Source: Firmicutes bacterium ADurb.Bin193 (GTDB taxonomy: Bacteria; Bacillota; Clostridia; Monoglobales; Firm-18). From it: a DNA stretch of 64,000 nt. This document shows, in pieces, positions 15,901-22,593 of the stretch. Within the stretch, counting starts at the first letter, position 1; each line of letters opens with the position of its first letter. Location of the stretch: positions 1 through 64,000 of the forward strand of contig MWCQ01000013.1 of the NCBI GenBank assembly GCA_002070105.1, given 5' to 3'. The notes beneath the pieces were generated by a model, which had not been told where the DNA came from, did not search any database, and saw nothing but the letters and a program-made list of their open reading frames with translations. A program made the translations under genes and the position numbers.

Positions 15901-16145
15901 TCGACAATATCATTTGTCATCGGAAGATTGTTTCTTCTCTGTATTTCGTGCATATTTGCAATCAAAGCATCATTGGATATGCTGATAACATTCCCAATAC
16001 CAAGCTCATTCTGATTGATTAAGTCAATCGCTTCTATATTTGTTATTTCAAAAGTAGAACGCAACTTTTCCTGACCTTTGAATAAATCCGCAACTGAATC
16101 TACTGCATCAGTCTGAAATTGTTGGTTTTTGAATTTTAGTTTCAT
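12981..16145 (-). CDS. res: Type III restriction enzyme Res subunit
   Basis: A 1054-aa SF2 helicase-nuclease that translocates on DNA and cuts unmodified sites together with Mod. Walker A is METGTGKTYVYTK (residues 95-107), the DEAD-like motif is IVIIDEPQSVDN, motif III is YSATHREK, and the second helicase lobe carries SHSALKEGWDNPNVFQ and RQKVGRGLRLCVDQ. The C-terminal nuclease has the PD-(D/E)xK signature NPDWAV, then FILETKG, about residues 990-1015. Two internal lysine/glutamate-rich repeats (VVEKSIELPKQLETA..., then LLTGTLDLPKKFEAARERLE) resemble each other. All catalytic parts are intact. It starts six bases after the PIN-like gene, which separates it from mod, an uncommon order. Confidence 0.95.
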   Translation of the reverse strand: MKLKFKNQQFQTDAVDSVADLFKGQEKLRSTFEITNIEAIDLINQNELGIGNVISISNDALIANMHEIQRRNNLPMTNDIVDDEGAAHRSFCVEMETGTGKTYVYTKTIFELNKRYGFTKFIIVVPSVAIREGVYKSLQITGEHFQNSYDNTPCRYFIYNSSKLSDVRQFATSNNIEIMIINIDAFKKAENIINQAQDKLNGETAMRYIQDTNPIVIIDEPQSVDNTDKAKEAIASLHPSCVLRYSATHREKINLLYRLTPVDAYQMGLVKQICVSSNAVANDFNKPYVKLLSVSNENGFKAKIELDVEAKDGTVSRKTITVKPNDDLYLVSGERELYDGYTIAGIDCTPGFECIEFSNTEVVMLGKSIGSIDENIIKEAQIKRTIKAHLDKELRFREKGIKVLSLFFIDEVKKYRTPDGEKGIYAQMFERCYTELINSPKYESLKEQFPADVTTIHNGYFSQDKKGVFKDTKGDTTADYDTYNTIMKDKEWLLSYDCPLRFIFSHSALKEGWDNPNVFQICTLIDQKNTFTCRQKVGRGLRLCVDQTGERIEDKNINILHVMANESFAEFAETLQKEIENETGVKFGVLQIGLFSGMTYEEKTVTEKQVDESDAQLIMSYMSSHGFVDETGKPTETAKKAVVEKSIELPKQLETAKESIEKAIIENTTVKADDIIGKSYTETVTVEKEVTYDDAAELIEHFKDKGYAEKNGKMKDTMKNALLTGTLDLPKKFEAARERLENVLLKADNKVPVRDASKEVIVRLKKQVMISPEFMELWNKIKQKTTYRVTIDTDSLIGKCVAELKNMPAIPKARLVTQTADINIQNPGVTYTEREIRTTDLEETYDRLPYILGIISEETLIKKSTVARIITESGRAADFLNNPQAFMEKCLDIIKHNRHALAIDGISYVKLDGQEYYAQEIFDSSELVANLDKNAVAVSSSVYDHIIYDSSTIEKPFAKALDDDPDVKMFFKIPDRFKIDTPIGTYNPDWAVYLDKNGEKKMYFILETKGTTDLFGLRTPEQLKIHCGMEHFKSLQNGVEMDVATNWKEFRIKK

Positions 16146-16151
16146 TTATTC

Positions 16152-16718
16152 TCACCTCAATACTTGCACTTCTCTTATAAAATCGTCATAGTGTATTGCA
16201 CGATTTTGAAAGTATTTATTTACAATTCTAATCACTCTTTTATCTGTTGAGATAAATGTGCATCCATTATATATAGCCGATTCTGCTATTACTGCATCAT
16301 TCAAATGTCGTGTGTTATCATTATATATTTCATAAAACATTTGAACTCGTGGCTCATTACTATCACTACTTTCAATAGCACGATATGTTCCATCCAAAAT
16401 AACAAGCCAAGCTTGACACGGATTTCCGTAACAAGAAACTCTTTTTACATTTAATAACTCAAATATTTCTTCTATTCTTGCTGCATTTTCAGGTTGTTCC
16501 CATTTTACATTGTAGGTTCTTTTTCTGTCAGGAACTCCGTGTATTTCTCTGCTTTGTAATTCAGTTACATAAAACTCATAACCTTGTTTTGTTGCTTCTA
16601 TTAGCAAATTTACATCATCAGCACTATTTGATAGCCTTTTATCAAACACACATGAATCAAGTAAGTAATTGTGTTGGTTTTCTATATTTGGGGTATAACA
16701 TTTATCAAGAATTCCCAT
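16152..16718 (-). CDS. PIN-like nuclease domain protein inside the type III operon
   Basis: A 188-aa protein read as a PIN domain. The acidic residues fall in the right order: D21 in NYLLDSCVFDKR, E53 or E58 in VTELQSREIHG, D141 in RHLNDAVIAESAIYNGC and D159 in FISTDKRV. These would bind metal for RNA or single-strand cleavage. It lies nine bases after mod and six before res, so it is translated as part of the restriction operon. No antitoxin partner is next to it, so a VapC-type toxin role is less likely; a nuclease arm of the defence system or an RNA sensor is possible. Family assignment is by motif spacing only. Confidence 0.7.
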   Translation of the reverse strand: MGILDKCYTPNIENQHNYLLDSCVFDKRLSNSADDVNLLIEATKQGYEFYVTELQSREIHGVPDRKRTYNVKWEQPENAARIEEIFELLNVKRVSCYGNPCQAWLVILDGTYRAIESSDSNEPRVQMFYEIYNDNTRHLNDAVIAESAIYNGCTFISTDKRVIRIVNKYFQNRAIHYDDFIREVQVLR

Positions 16719-16727
16719 ACATTATCC

Positions 16728-18644
16728 TCACACTAATTTAAGCTCAATAGCTCTGTCTTTCAAAATATAATGTGCATTTGATAATGCAGAATCATCCGCA
16801 AAGCCTGCTTCTGCACAAATAATCTTTGCCGGAGCATACTGTGCCATAGCCTCAATATCTTCCGCAGTAATCTTATCAGCAAGGCAAATCATAAGTATAA
16901 AATCGCCTACGATATATGCAATCTTATCATTGATTTCCATATACTGAACTTCCACATCAAGAGGAATACCCATTTTAAGCATAACTTCATAGACAACATC
17001 CATATCTGTTCTGTCATCTTTAACTGTGTCAATCATTGCATTAAGTCTTTCATAGAACAAATCTATCTGCTTGTCCTGAATAGGTGTTCCATCCCAAGTC
17101 TTTAAGTTTGAAGTATCAAGCTTGAATACCTTAAAACCAACATCGAGAGGTGATTTTTCTTCGTCACCCAATTCCGTCTGAGTATTTTCTTCAATAATTT
17201 TCTTACCCGTTCTTCTAAGCCTTTCCTCTGCAATTTTACAAAGATTTGTGTAACCTTCTTTATATGCTTCAGAATCTTCTTCGCATAGTTCAGGTATTTG
17301 TACACAGATAAAGCGTCTGTTTCCACCATCTTCAACATTTAATTGCATTACTGCGTGAGCGAGGGTGGCTGAACCGGAGAAAAAGTCCAAAATAATACTT
17401 TCTTCATTGGGATTGGTTGCATATTCAATCAAGTCTTTTATCATAGCAACAGGTTTTGGATTGCTGAATTCTACTCGTCCCATTATAGCTCTATATTCTT
17501 TAGTTGCGACATCTGTTGAGTATGCGGCTCCTGCTAATACCGATTTTGGTCTTACTCGTCTTGCACCTTCGCCATCTTCAAGATAATCTTTCTCGTATAT
17601 ATTGTATTTGTTTCCAACTTGCTTACCGAACAAATACTCTATATTTTTAGCAGCAGTTTCTTTACCCCAACGCCATCTACCATCATCACCGTTTGACTTT
17701 ACAGGAAGTGCCTCAACAGAATAGAATTCACTTTGCTCTAAAGATACCTTTCCGCTTTGTGGATTAACATAGAAAGGATAATACATATTAGGTCTTTCTT
17801 TTCTTGTATCAGGACCACCTCTTTTTCTTAATTCAAGAAGGCGATATTTACCATTATCATCAATTTCTTTATATTCGCTAACTACCGAATCATCTAAAGA
17901 CAAACCGTGTTCTTCAAATTCCATTGATTTTACATACATAAGCAATCTTTCGTTTGCTCTTGCAATATATTTTTTATCGTTTCTGCCTTTCAAATTATTG
18001 ACAACACTCATATCTGCGACAAAGTTTTCTTCTCCAAATACTTCATCACAAAGCTTTTTCAAATTATGAGCTTCATTATCATCAATACTTATAAATATAA
18101 CCCCATCTTCTCTAAGAAGATTTGCTGCTAATCTTAACCTTGGATACATCATATTAAGCCAATTTGTATGAAATCTACCCATAGTTTCAGCATTTGATTT
18201 TGTGGTCTGCTGAGTAATTTCCTTGTAACGAGCCATAGGATCGGCGAAGTCATCCTCATAAACAAAATCGCTTCCGGTATTGTAAGGAGGATCTATATAA
18301 ATCATTTTGATTTTGTTGTAGTATGCGGTCTGAAGGAGCTTTAATACTTCAAGATTATCGCCCTCGATATAAAGGTTCTTTGTTTCATCGAAATTAACAC
18401 TTTCAGCCTTGCAAGGGCGAAGTGTTCCCGTTGAACGCTTTTGAGCAAGCTTCAATGACTCAATTTTACCTTTCCATTCAAACTTATACTTTTCAAAGTC
18501 GTTGTCTATGTATTCGCCGCATAATGATAACAGCTTGTCTATATCAAGCGTCCCTTCACTAAAACATTCCGGGAATACTGCCTTTAGCTTTTCCATATTC
18601 GCATTTTCTAAATTCATTGAAAGACCATCTAATTTATTAGTCAT
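16728..18644 (-). CDS. mod: Type III DNA methyltransferase Mod subunit
   Basis: A 638-aa N6-adenine methyltransferase that provides sequence recognition and modification for the type III system. The catalytic motif IYIDPPYNTGSDFVYEDD lies at about residues 115-132 and the AdoMet motif ILDFFSGSATLAHAVMQLN near 420-440, the beta-class order (catalytic motif first). The central region between them is the target recognition domain. C-terminal residues contact Res in the family. It starts 33 bases after the SIR2 stop. The gene looks complete, so the host DNA should carry its methylation mark. Its base composition (about 38% GC in a hand-counted line) is higher than in the pAgo-SIR2 genes upstream. 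Confidence 0.95.
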   Translation of the reverse strand: MTNKLDGLSMNLENANMEKLKAVFPECFSEGTLDIDKLLSLCGEYIDNDFEKYKFEWKGKIESLKLAQKRSTGTLRPCKAESVNFDETKNLYIEGDNLEVLKLLQTAYYNKIKMIYIDPPYNTGSDFVYEDDFADPMARYKEITQQTTKSNAETMGRFHTNWLNMMYPRLRLAANLLREDGVIFISIDDNEAHNLKKLCDEVFGEENFVADMSVVNNLKGRNDKKYIARANERLLMYVKSMEFEEHGLSLDDSVVSEYKEIDDNGKYRLLELRKRGGPDTRKERPNMYYPFYVNPQSGKVSLEQSEFYSVEALPVKSNGDDGRWRWGKETAAKNIEYLFGKQVGNKYNIYEKDYLEDGEGARRVRPKSVLAGAAYSTDVATKEYRAIMGRVEFSNPKPVAMIKDLIEYATNPNEESIILDFFSGSATLAHAVMQLNVEDGGNRRFICVQIPELCEEDSEAYKEGYTNLCKIAEERLRRTGKKIIEENTQTELGDEEKSPLDVGFKVFKLDTSNLKTWDGTPIQDKQIDLFYERLNAMIDTVKDDRTDMDVVYEVMLKMGIPLDVEVQYMEINDKIAYIVGDFILMICLADKITAEDIEAMAQYAPAKIICAEAGFADDSALSNAHYILKDRAIELKLV

Positions 18645-18677
18645 TATCAGTTTCCTCCATCTTTTCTACAATTTATA

Positions 18678-19721
18678 TTAAAAAGGCAATTCATCTTGCG
18701 GTAACTTACTTCCAACATAATCTAATGTCAACTTTTCGTTTAAAAAATCCTTTGCGCCAATATTTTCAATAATAATCCTACTATCAGCATTATTTATGCT
18801 AAACTTATCTCGTATTCTTTTAATTTCATTTTCTTCATCGGTTGTCGGTTCGACAATAAGAAGCTTTTTTGTTTCATCACTTACTATTGCCTGTCTAACT
18901 AAGTCATTTATATGGTTATCGTTAAAACTATACCCAATTGTAATAATAATTTTGGATAGAAGTGCATATTTTCTAAACTCATATAAATAAAACAAATACG
19001 GATCTATTGCTTGCAACTTGACATCTGTTCCAAAAATTATATCAGGTTTTATCTTTTGTTTAGAAGATGTTTTTAATTGTCCATCTTTTCTTTGCCAATT
19101 TATTGAACCATGTAATTTATATAAATATATTGCCGTTTCTTCATCATTTTCGCTTTGATTAAATCTATTTCCATCCCATGCTTTATCATCGCAAAACCCA
19201 GTTTCAACTTTGCAATCAACATTTTCTTCCAAACACAAATCATAATTCAGAGAGAATATTCTTATTCCATAGGTTAGTTCTTTTTGGAATTTTCCAAAGT
19301 TTTTATAATATGTGGCAGATGAGTATGAATCAAGTGTAACCCAATTTGGAAGTTCTTCTTCTATAATATGTATTAATCCGTCTATATTAGAAAAGTTATC
19401 ACCCGCATATTCATATAATTCATTTGTATAACCACTAATGAACGGATAGTAAATAGTTTTTTTGTAACTGGCTATTGTATGCAGCGTTACCATAAGTGAC
19501 TCAATATTAAAATCTTGATCTCGTTCAAACATTTTATTTCCGTATTCCATGGTGTATTTAACATATCGATATAGGGTGTAAATATCTTCATGTTTTGTCT
19601 TTAATAATTCCTCTAATTTAGCTATCATATCCTTAGAGATGGGGACAGTGGCATCATAACTACATCCAGCGCCAAGTAGAAAAATAACATCTTTATCACC
19701 AACACTTATTTTTTCATTCAT
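18678..19721 (-). CDS. SIR2-family NAD-consuming protein, partner of the Argonaute
   Basis: A 347-aa SIR2-fold protein. From the start MNEKISVGDKDV it shows the nucleotide loop FLLGAGCSYDA (about 14-24), the catalytic-region SLNYDLCLEE, YKLHGSINW with the conserved His, and ITIGYSFNDNHIND. The ATG at 19721 has an exact AGGAGG seven bases before it, and this overlaps the pAgo stop codon; a longer start lies inside pAgo and is not favoured. There is no APAZ region, unlike the fused SIR2-APAZ subunit of SPARSA. SIR2 proteins linked to pAgos deplete NAD(P) on target recognition and kill the infected cell; this is family knowledge and an inference here. Confidence 0.92.
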   Translation of the reverse strand: MNEKISVGDKDVIFLLGAGCSYDATVPISKDMIAKLEELLKTKHEDIYTLYRYVKYTMEYGNKMFERDQDFNIESLMVTLHTIASYKKTIYYPFISGYTNELYEYAGDNFSNIDGLIHIIEEELPNWVTLDSYSSATYYKNFGKFQKELTYGIRIFSLNYDLCLEENVDCKVETGFCDDKAWDGNRFNQSENDEETAIYLYKLHGSINWQRKDGQLKTSSKQKIKPDIIFGTDVKLQAIDPYLFYLYEFRKYALLSKIIITIGYSFNDNHINDLVRQAIVSDETKKLLIVEPTTDEENEIKRIRDKFSINNADSRIIIENIGAKDFLNEKLTLDYVGSKLPQDELPF

Positions 19722-19732
19722 GAGTGTGCCTC

Positions 19733-21646
19733 CTATATAAACCAAACTTTATCCATTGCTGTATCTCCAATATCTAAGCTAATTCCATATTGCACAAATT
19801 TTCCTGCAAATCTCGCAATTAATTCAGGGTATAATGTTGTTACCGGCTCATGTTTTGCGTTAAATCCACGCCAATTTGCACCGGATAGATTAACAATGTC
19901 TTGCAAATATGATTTAATATCATCATCGTTAAGATTACCCGAATCCATAAATTGAATATGAACTGGATTTGTTATATTCTGTGAAGCAATTACTTGCGTT
20001 TTGCCCTGTTGTATTCCTTCAAACCAAACTAAAAATTCCCTTTTTCCCAATGGAATGCACGTACCCGCTAATGGAATACAACTATTATAATGAGAATAGC
20101 CAAAAAATCTATTAATCACATTTATTTTTATAAAAACAAATTCTATTTGGTCATGAGCCTGTTTAACAGAATAAATGCTATCTTTAATACATCTAATCTC
20201 GTACTTATTCATTTTAAATGGAATATGAATTACACATTTTTTGATATTTGTCGTCATTTCATTATTTAAGTGTAATTTAATTTGCTCAGATAATTGAGCA
20301 ATATAAGTATCTCTATCATTTGATTCTCCGAGAATATTAAGACGTCTATATATACCGCTCGAATCAAAGCAAAGTGAATATGCAAAGTATTTTGTGATAT
20401 TGCCATCGTTATCTTTTATATGGGCACTGGATATTCCAAAAATTACGCAATCATTATTACAAGGTTTTACTTTCCATGGTTGTCCACCTAATTTTACAAA
20501 CAATTGTAATCCAATACCGGAAATTGACCACTTGAACCCATCTTTTTTTTGTGCCTGTTCAATCGTAACAGCCTGTACAGCTAAACCATTTTTCAAAAAA
20601 TAACTTTTTATTAAGTAATATGGAGAATAGTCATTGCTGGCATCAAAATCTTTTGCTATTCCTGCAAATATACCAACCATTTGTTTATCTGAGTTACGTT
20701 TTATTATTTCATTCAATTCCGTTTCAATAATGTCCAAGTTCTTTTTGGAAAAATCGTCTACAATGATTGATTTTATATTTTCATTAGCAAATCTCACACC
20801 AAACATTTTTTCCATACCAGAAAATGTTGAATACAATTCTCCTCGTAGTGCTTTTACTAATTGTCGAGAAGTGTTAATTTTGCTTTTTTCAAAAACGAAT
20901 ATAAACAAAGGTTCTTTACTTATGGAGACAAACGGTTTTAATTCCTTGATACCTTGAAATTGTACATTATGTTCTCCATTTTGAAATATATATTTTTTTT
21001 CATTAAGAATAAATGGTTTTATTTCTGATAATGCTTTTGTTATATCAATAGTATTTTCTCCAAGGTCTATAGGAAATATCTTAGTCATTATTTCTTTAAC
21101 GAAAGATGAAATATACTTATATTTGTCTGCATAAAAATTTTTATTTTTATTTCCATATTGATCAATTGATAAGCTTAATATTTTTTCTTCACGGCTTTTC
21201 TCAAATCCTTTATTAGGTTGAAATTTATAGTCAATAATAAAACCAAAACTATTATTGTAATCCAAATAATATGGCTCCAACCTTATTAAACAATTTCCCG
21301 CCTTATGTTTTGATATTACAAATGAAATATTAGGTATGAAGTGAGTCCCTACAAAGTATTCTGATGAAACACATCCAGTTCTCATTTTTTTAATTAACTC
21401 GTTTATCAGCCATTTTTTTGTTAAATTAATATTATCATATGAGGAACAAAGAAAACTCAAACAATCTTCTTTTTCCTCAAAGCTGACAGCATAATCATCA
21501 CTATCACTGTGATCAATGGTGGGAAGCCTGTATTCGTAAAATCCATCATCTTTTGAAGAAGCATCATATGCTTTTCTATATACAGTAAAACCAAATTCCG
21601 AATTAGATAATTCAACATAATTTAGCATTATATTATCTTCGTTCAT
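19733..21646 (-). CDS. Prokaryotic Argonaute (PIWI protein), catalytically degenerate
   Basis: A 637-aa Argonaute. The MID region (about 245-375) carries the 5'-end binding pattern YYLIKSYFLKNGLAVQAV (343-360), and the PIWI domain (378-637) starts GLQLFVKLGGQPWKV and ends with NWRGFNAKHEPVTTLYPEL, both hallmark positions. The first catalytic Asp of the DEDX set, expected after VIFGI, is Ser406 (GISSAHI), and the third Asp region (CVIHIPFKMNKYEI) lacks an acid, so slicing is not expected. About 245 residues precede MID, more than in short pAgos but too few for a full N-PAZ, which fits a PAZ-reduced long-B-like form. It overlaps the DUF4238 stop by one base and leads directly into SIR2. It would use a guide to sense foreign nucleic acid and trigger the SIR2 effector. 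Confidence 0.88.
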   Translation of the reverse strand: MNEDNIMLNYVELSNSEFGFTVYRKAYDASSKDDGFYEYRLPTIDHSDSDDYAVSFEEKEDCLSFLCSSYDNINLTKKWLINELIKKMRTGCVSSEYFVGTHFIPNISFVISKHKAGNCLIRLEPYYLDYNNSFGFIIDYKFQPNKGFEKSREEKILSLSIDQYGNKNKNFYADKYKYISSFVKEIMTKIFPIDLGENTIDITKALSEIKPFILNEKKYIFQNGEHNVQFQGIKELKPFVSISKEPLFIFVFEKSKINTSRQLVKALRGELYSTFSGMEKMFGVRFANENIKSIIVDDFSKKNLDIIETELNEIIKRNSDKQMVGIFAGIAKDFDASNDYSPYYLIKSYFLKNGLAVQAVTIEQAQKKDGFKWSISGIGLQLFVKLGGQPWKVKPCNNDCVIFGISSAHIKDNDGNITKYFAYSLCFDSSGIYRRLNILGESNDRDTYIAQLSEQIKLHLNNEMTTNIKKCVIHIPFKMNKYEIRCIKDSIYSVKQAHDQIEFVFIKINVINRFFGYSHYNSCIPLAGTCIPLGKREFLVWFEGIQQGKTQVIASQNITNPVHIQFMDSGNLNDDDIKSYLQDIVNLSGANWRGFNAKHEPVTTLYPELIARFAGKFVQYGISLDIGDTAMDKVWFI

Positions 21647-22590
21647 TACATTTCGCCTCCATAATAATTAATTGCTCCATTTGTATATATTTGTCTGTAA
21701 GACTGTTTGAATTGCAGTAAATTCTGATTGGTTATAAATCTATCTTCATCTATTTGAATACATATATCCTCATAAGATTCTGAGATTTTACCCCATACTG
21801 TATTTTTATGATATAATGCAACCAAATATTTAGGTGTTAACGGCATGCTAATTATTGTTGTTATTTTATCTAATCCATTTCCTGATATTCCACATTTTCC
21901 GGTTTGAAAATCATACATTGTTACAGGTGTATCACTTGTAACAAAGGGATTTACTTTGCATTGCTTATTCTCATATATAACCCAAGCACGATTTTTTATA
22001 AGTACCTTAGAAAAACTATTTATTCTTTCTTCATCTGTTGTTATTAATAAGTGAAATGAATTGGATACATCTTTACTGTATTCAAATGAATCAAGAACAT
22101 CGTTATACTCTTCCTTTTTCTGTGTGCTTGTTATTTTCCTTATATGTTTACGAGTTTCTGAAATGATTTTCTCACACACCGGTAACCCCAAATCAAATGT
22201 ACTTTGTCTTGCACTGGGTGTTCTCAACAACTGCACTACTATCAATTTTGCTAATTCATATTTTATTTTCGGAGTCAAAACAGTCGAGTTATTGTTAGTA
22301 AGCAAACAAGTTGAAACTATATTGTTAATGATACGAGGCATCTTTTCTTCTATAATACGACTATATTTACTTTCGTAATATAATGGATCATTCATTGGAG
22401 GTTTAGCACAAAATCTTGAGTTTTCTACCTTGTTATAATTATTCTTCTGTGCTACATCAATTATATTTGCAATATATTGTTTACAACTTGATTTATCAAA
22501 AACATGTAACTTATATTGTGAATTTACTTTAATTGCAAAAAAGCGCAGATATGCTTGTGGTACATAATGATGTTTTTTCGCTACACTCAT
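21646..22590 (-). CDS. DUF4238 protein in the pAgo-SIR2 operon
   Basis: A 314-aa protein beginning with the DUF4238 signature KKHHYVPQAYLRFFA and carrying the second conserved region NPFVTSDTPVTMYD near residue 215-230. The biochemical function of DUF4238 is not established to my knowledge; the HH-x-x-P opening and conserved SDxP suggest metal or phosphate chemistry, but this is speculation. The stop codon overlaps the pAgo start (TAATG), and the gene begins three bases after the helicase stop, so it is tightly coupled on both sides. This makes a functional place in the pAgo system likely. Its base composition is A+T-rich like pAgo and SIR2. Confidence 0.8.
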   Translation of the reverse strand: MSVAKKHHYVPQAYLRFFAIKVNSQYKLHVFDKSSCKQYIANIIDVAQKNNYNKVENSRFCAKPPMNDPLYYESKYSRIIEEKMPRIINNIVSTCLLTNNNSTVLTPKIKYELAKLIVVQLLRTPSARQSTFDLGLPVCEKIISETRKHIRKITSTQKKEEYNDVLDSFEYSKDVSNSFHLLITTDEERINSFSKVLIKNRAWVIYENKQCKVNPFVTSDTPVTMYDFQTGKCGISGNGLDKITTIISMPLTPKYLVALYHKNTVWGKISESYEDICIQIDEDRFITNQNLLQFKQSYRQIYTNGAINYYGGEM

Positions 22591-22593
22591 ATC

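Noticed and set aside
16152-16718. VapC toxin of a toxin-antitoxin pair
   Set aside because: No antitoxin-sized gene is adjacent; both neighbours are restriction genes.
18678-19745. Classical SPARSA (short pAgo plus SIR2-APAZ)
   Set aside because: SIR2 ends shortly after its fold with no APAZ region, and the PIWI protein is longer than short pAgos.
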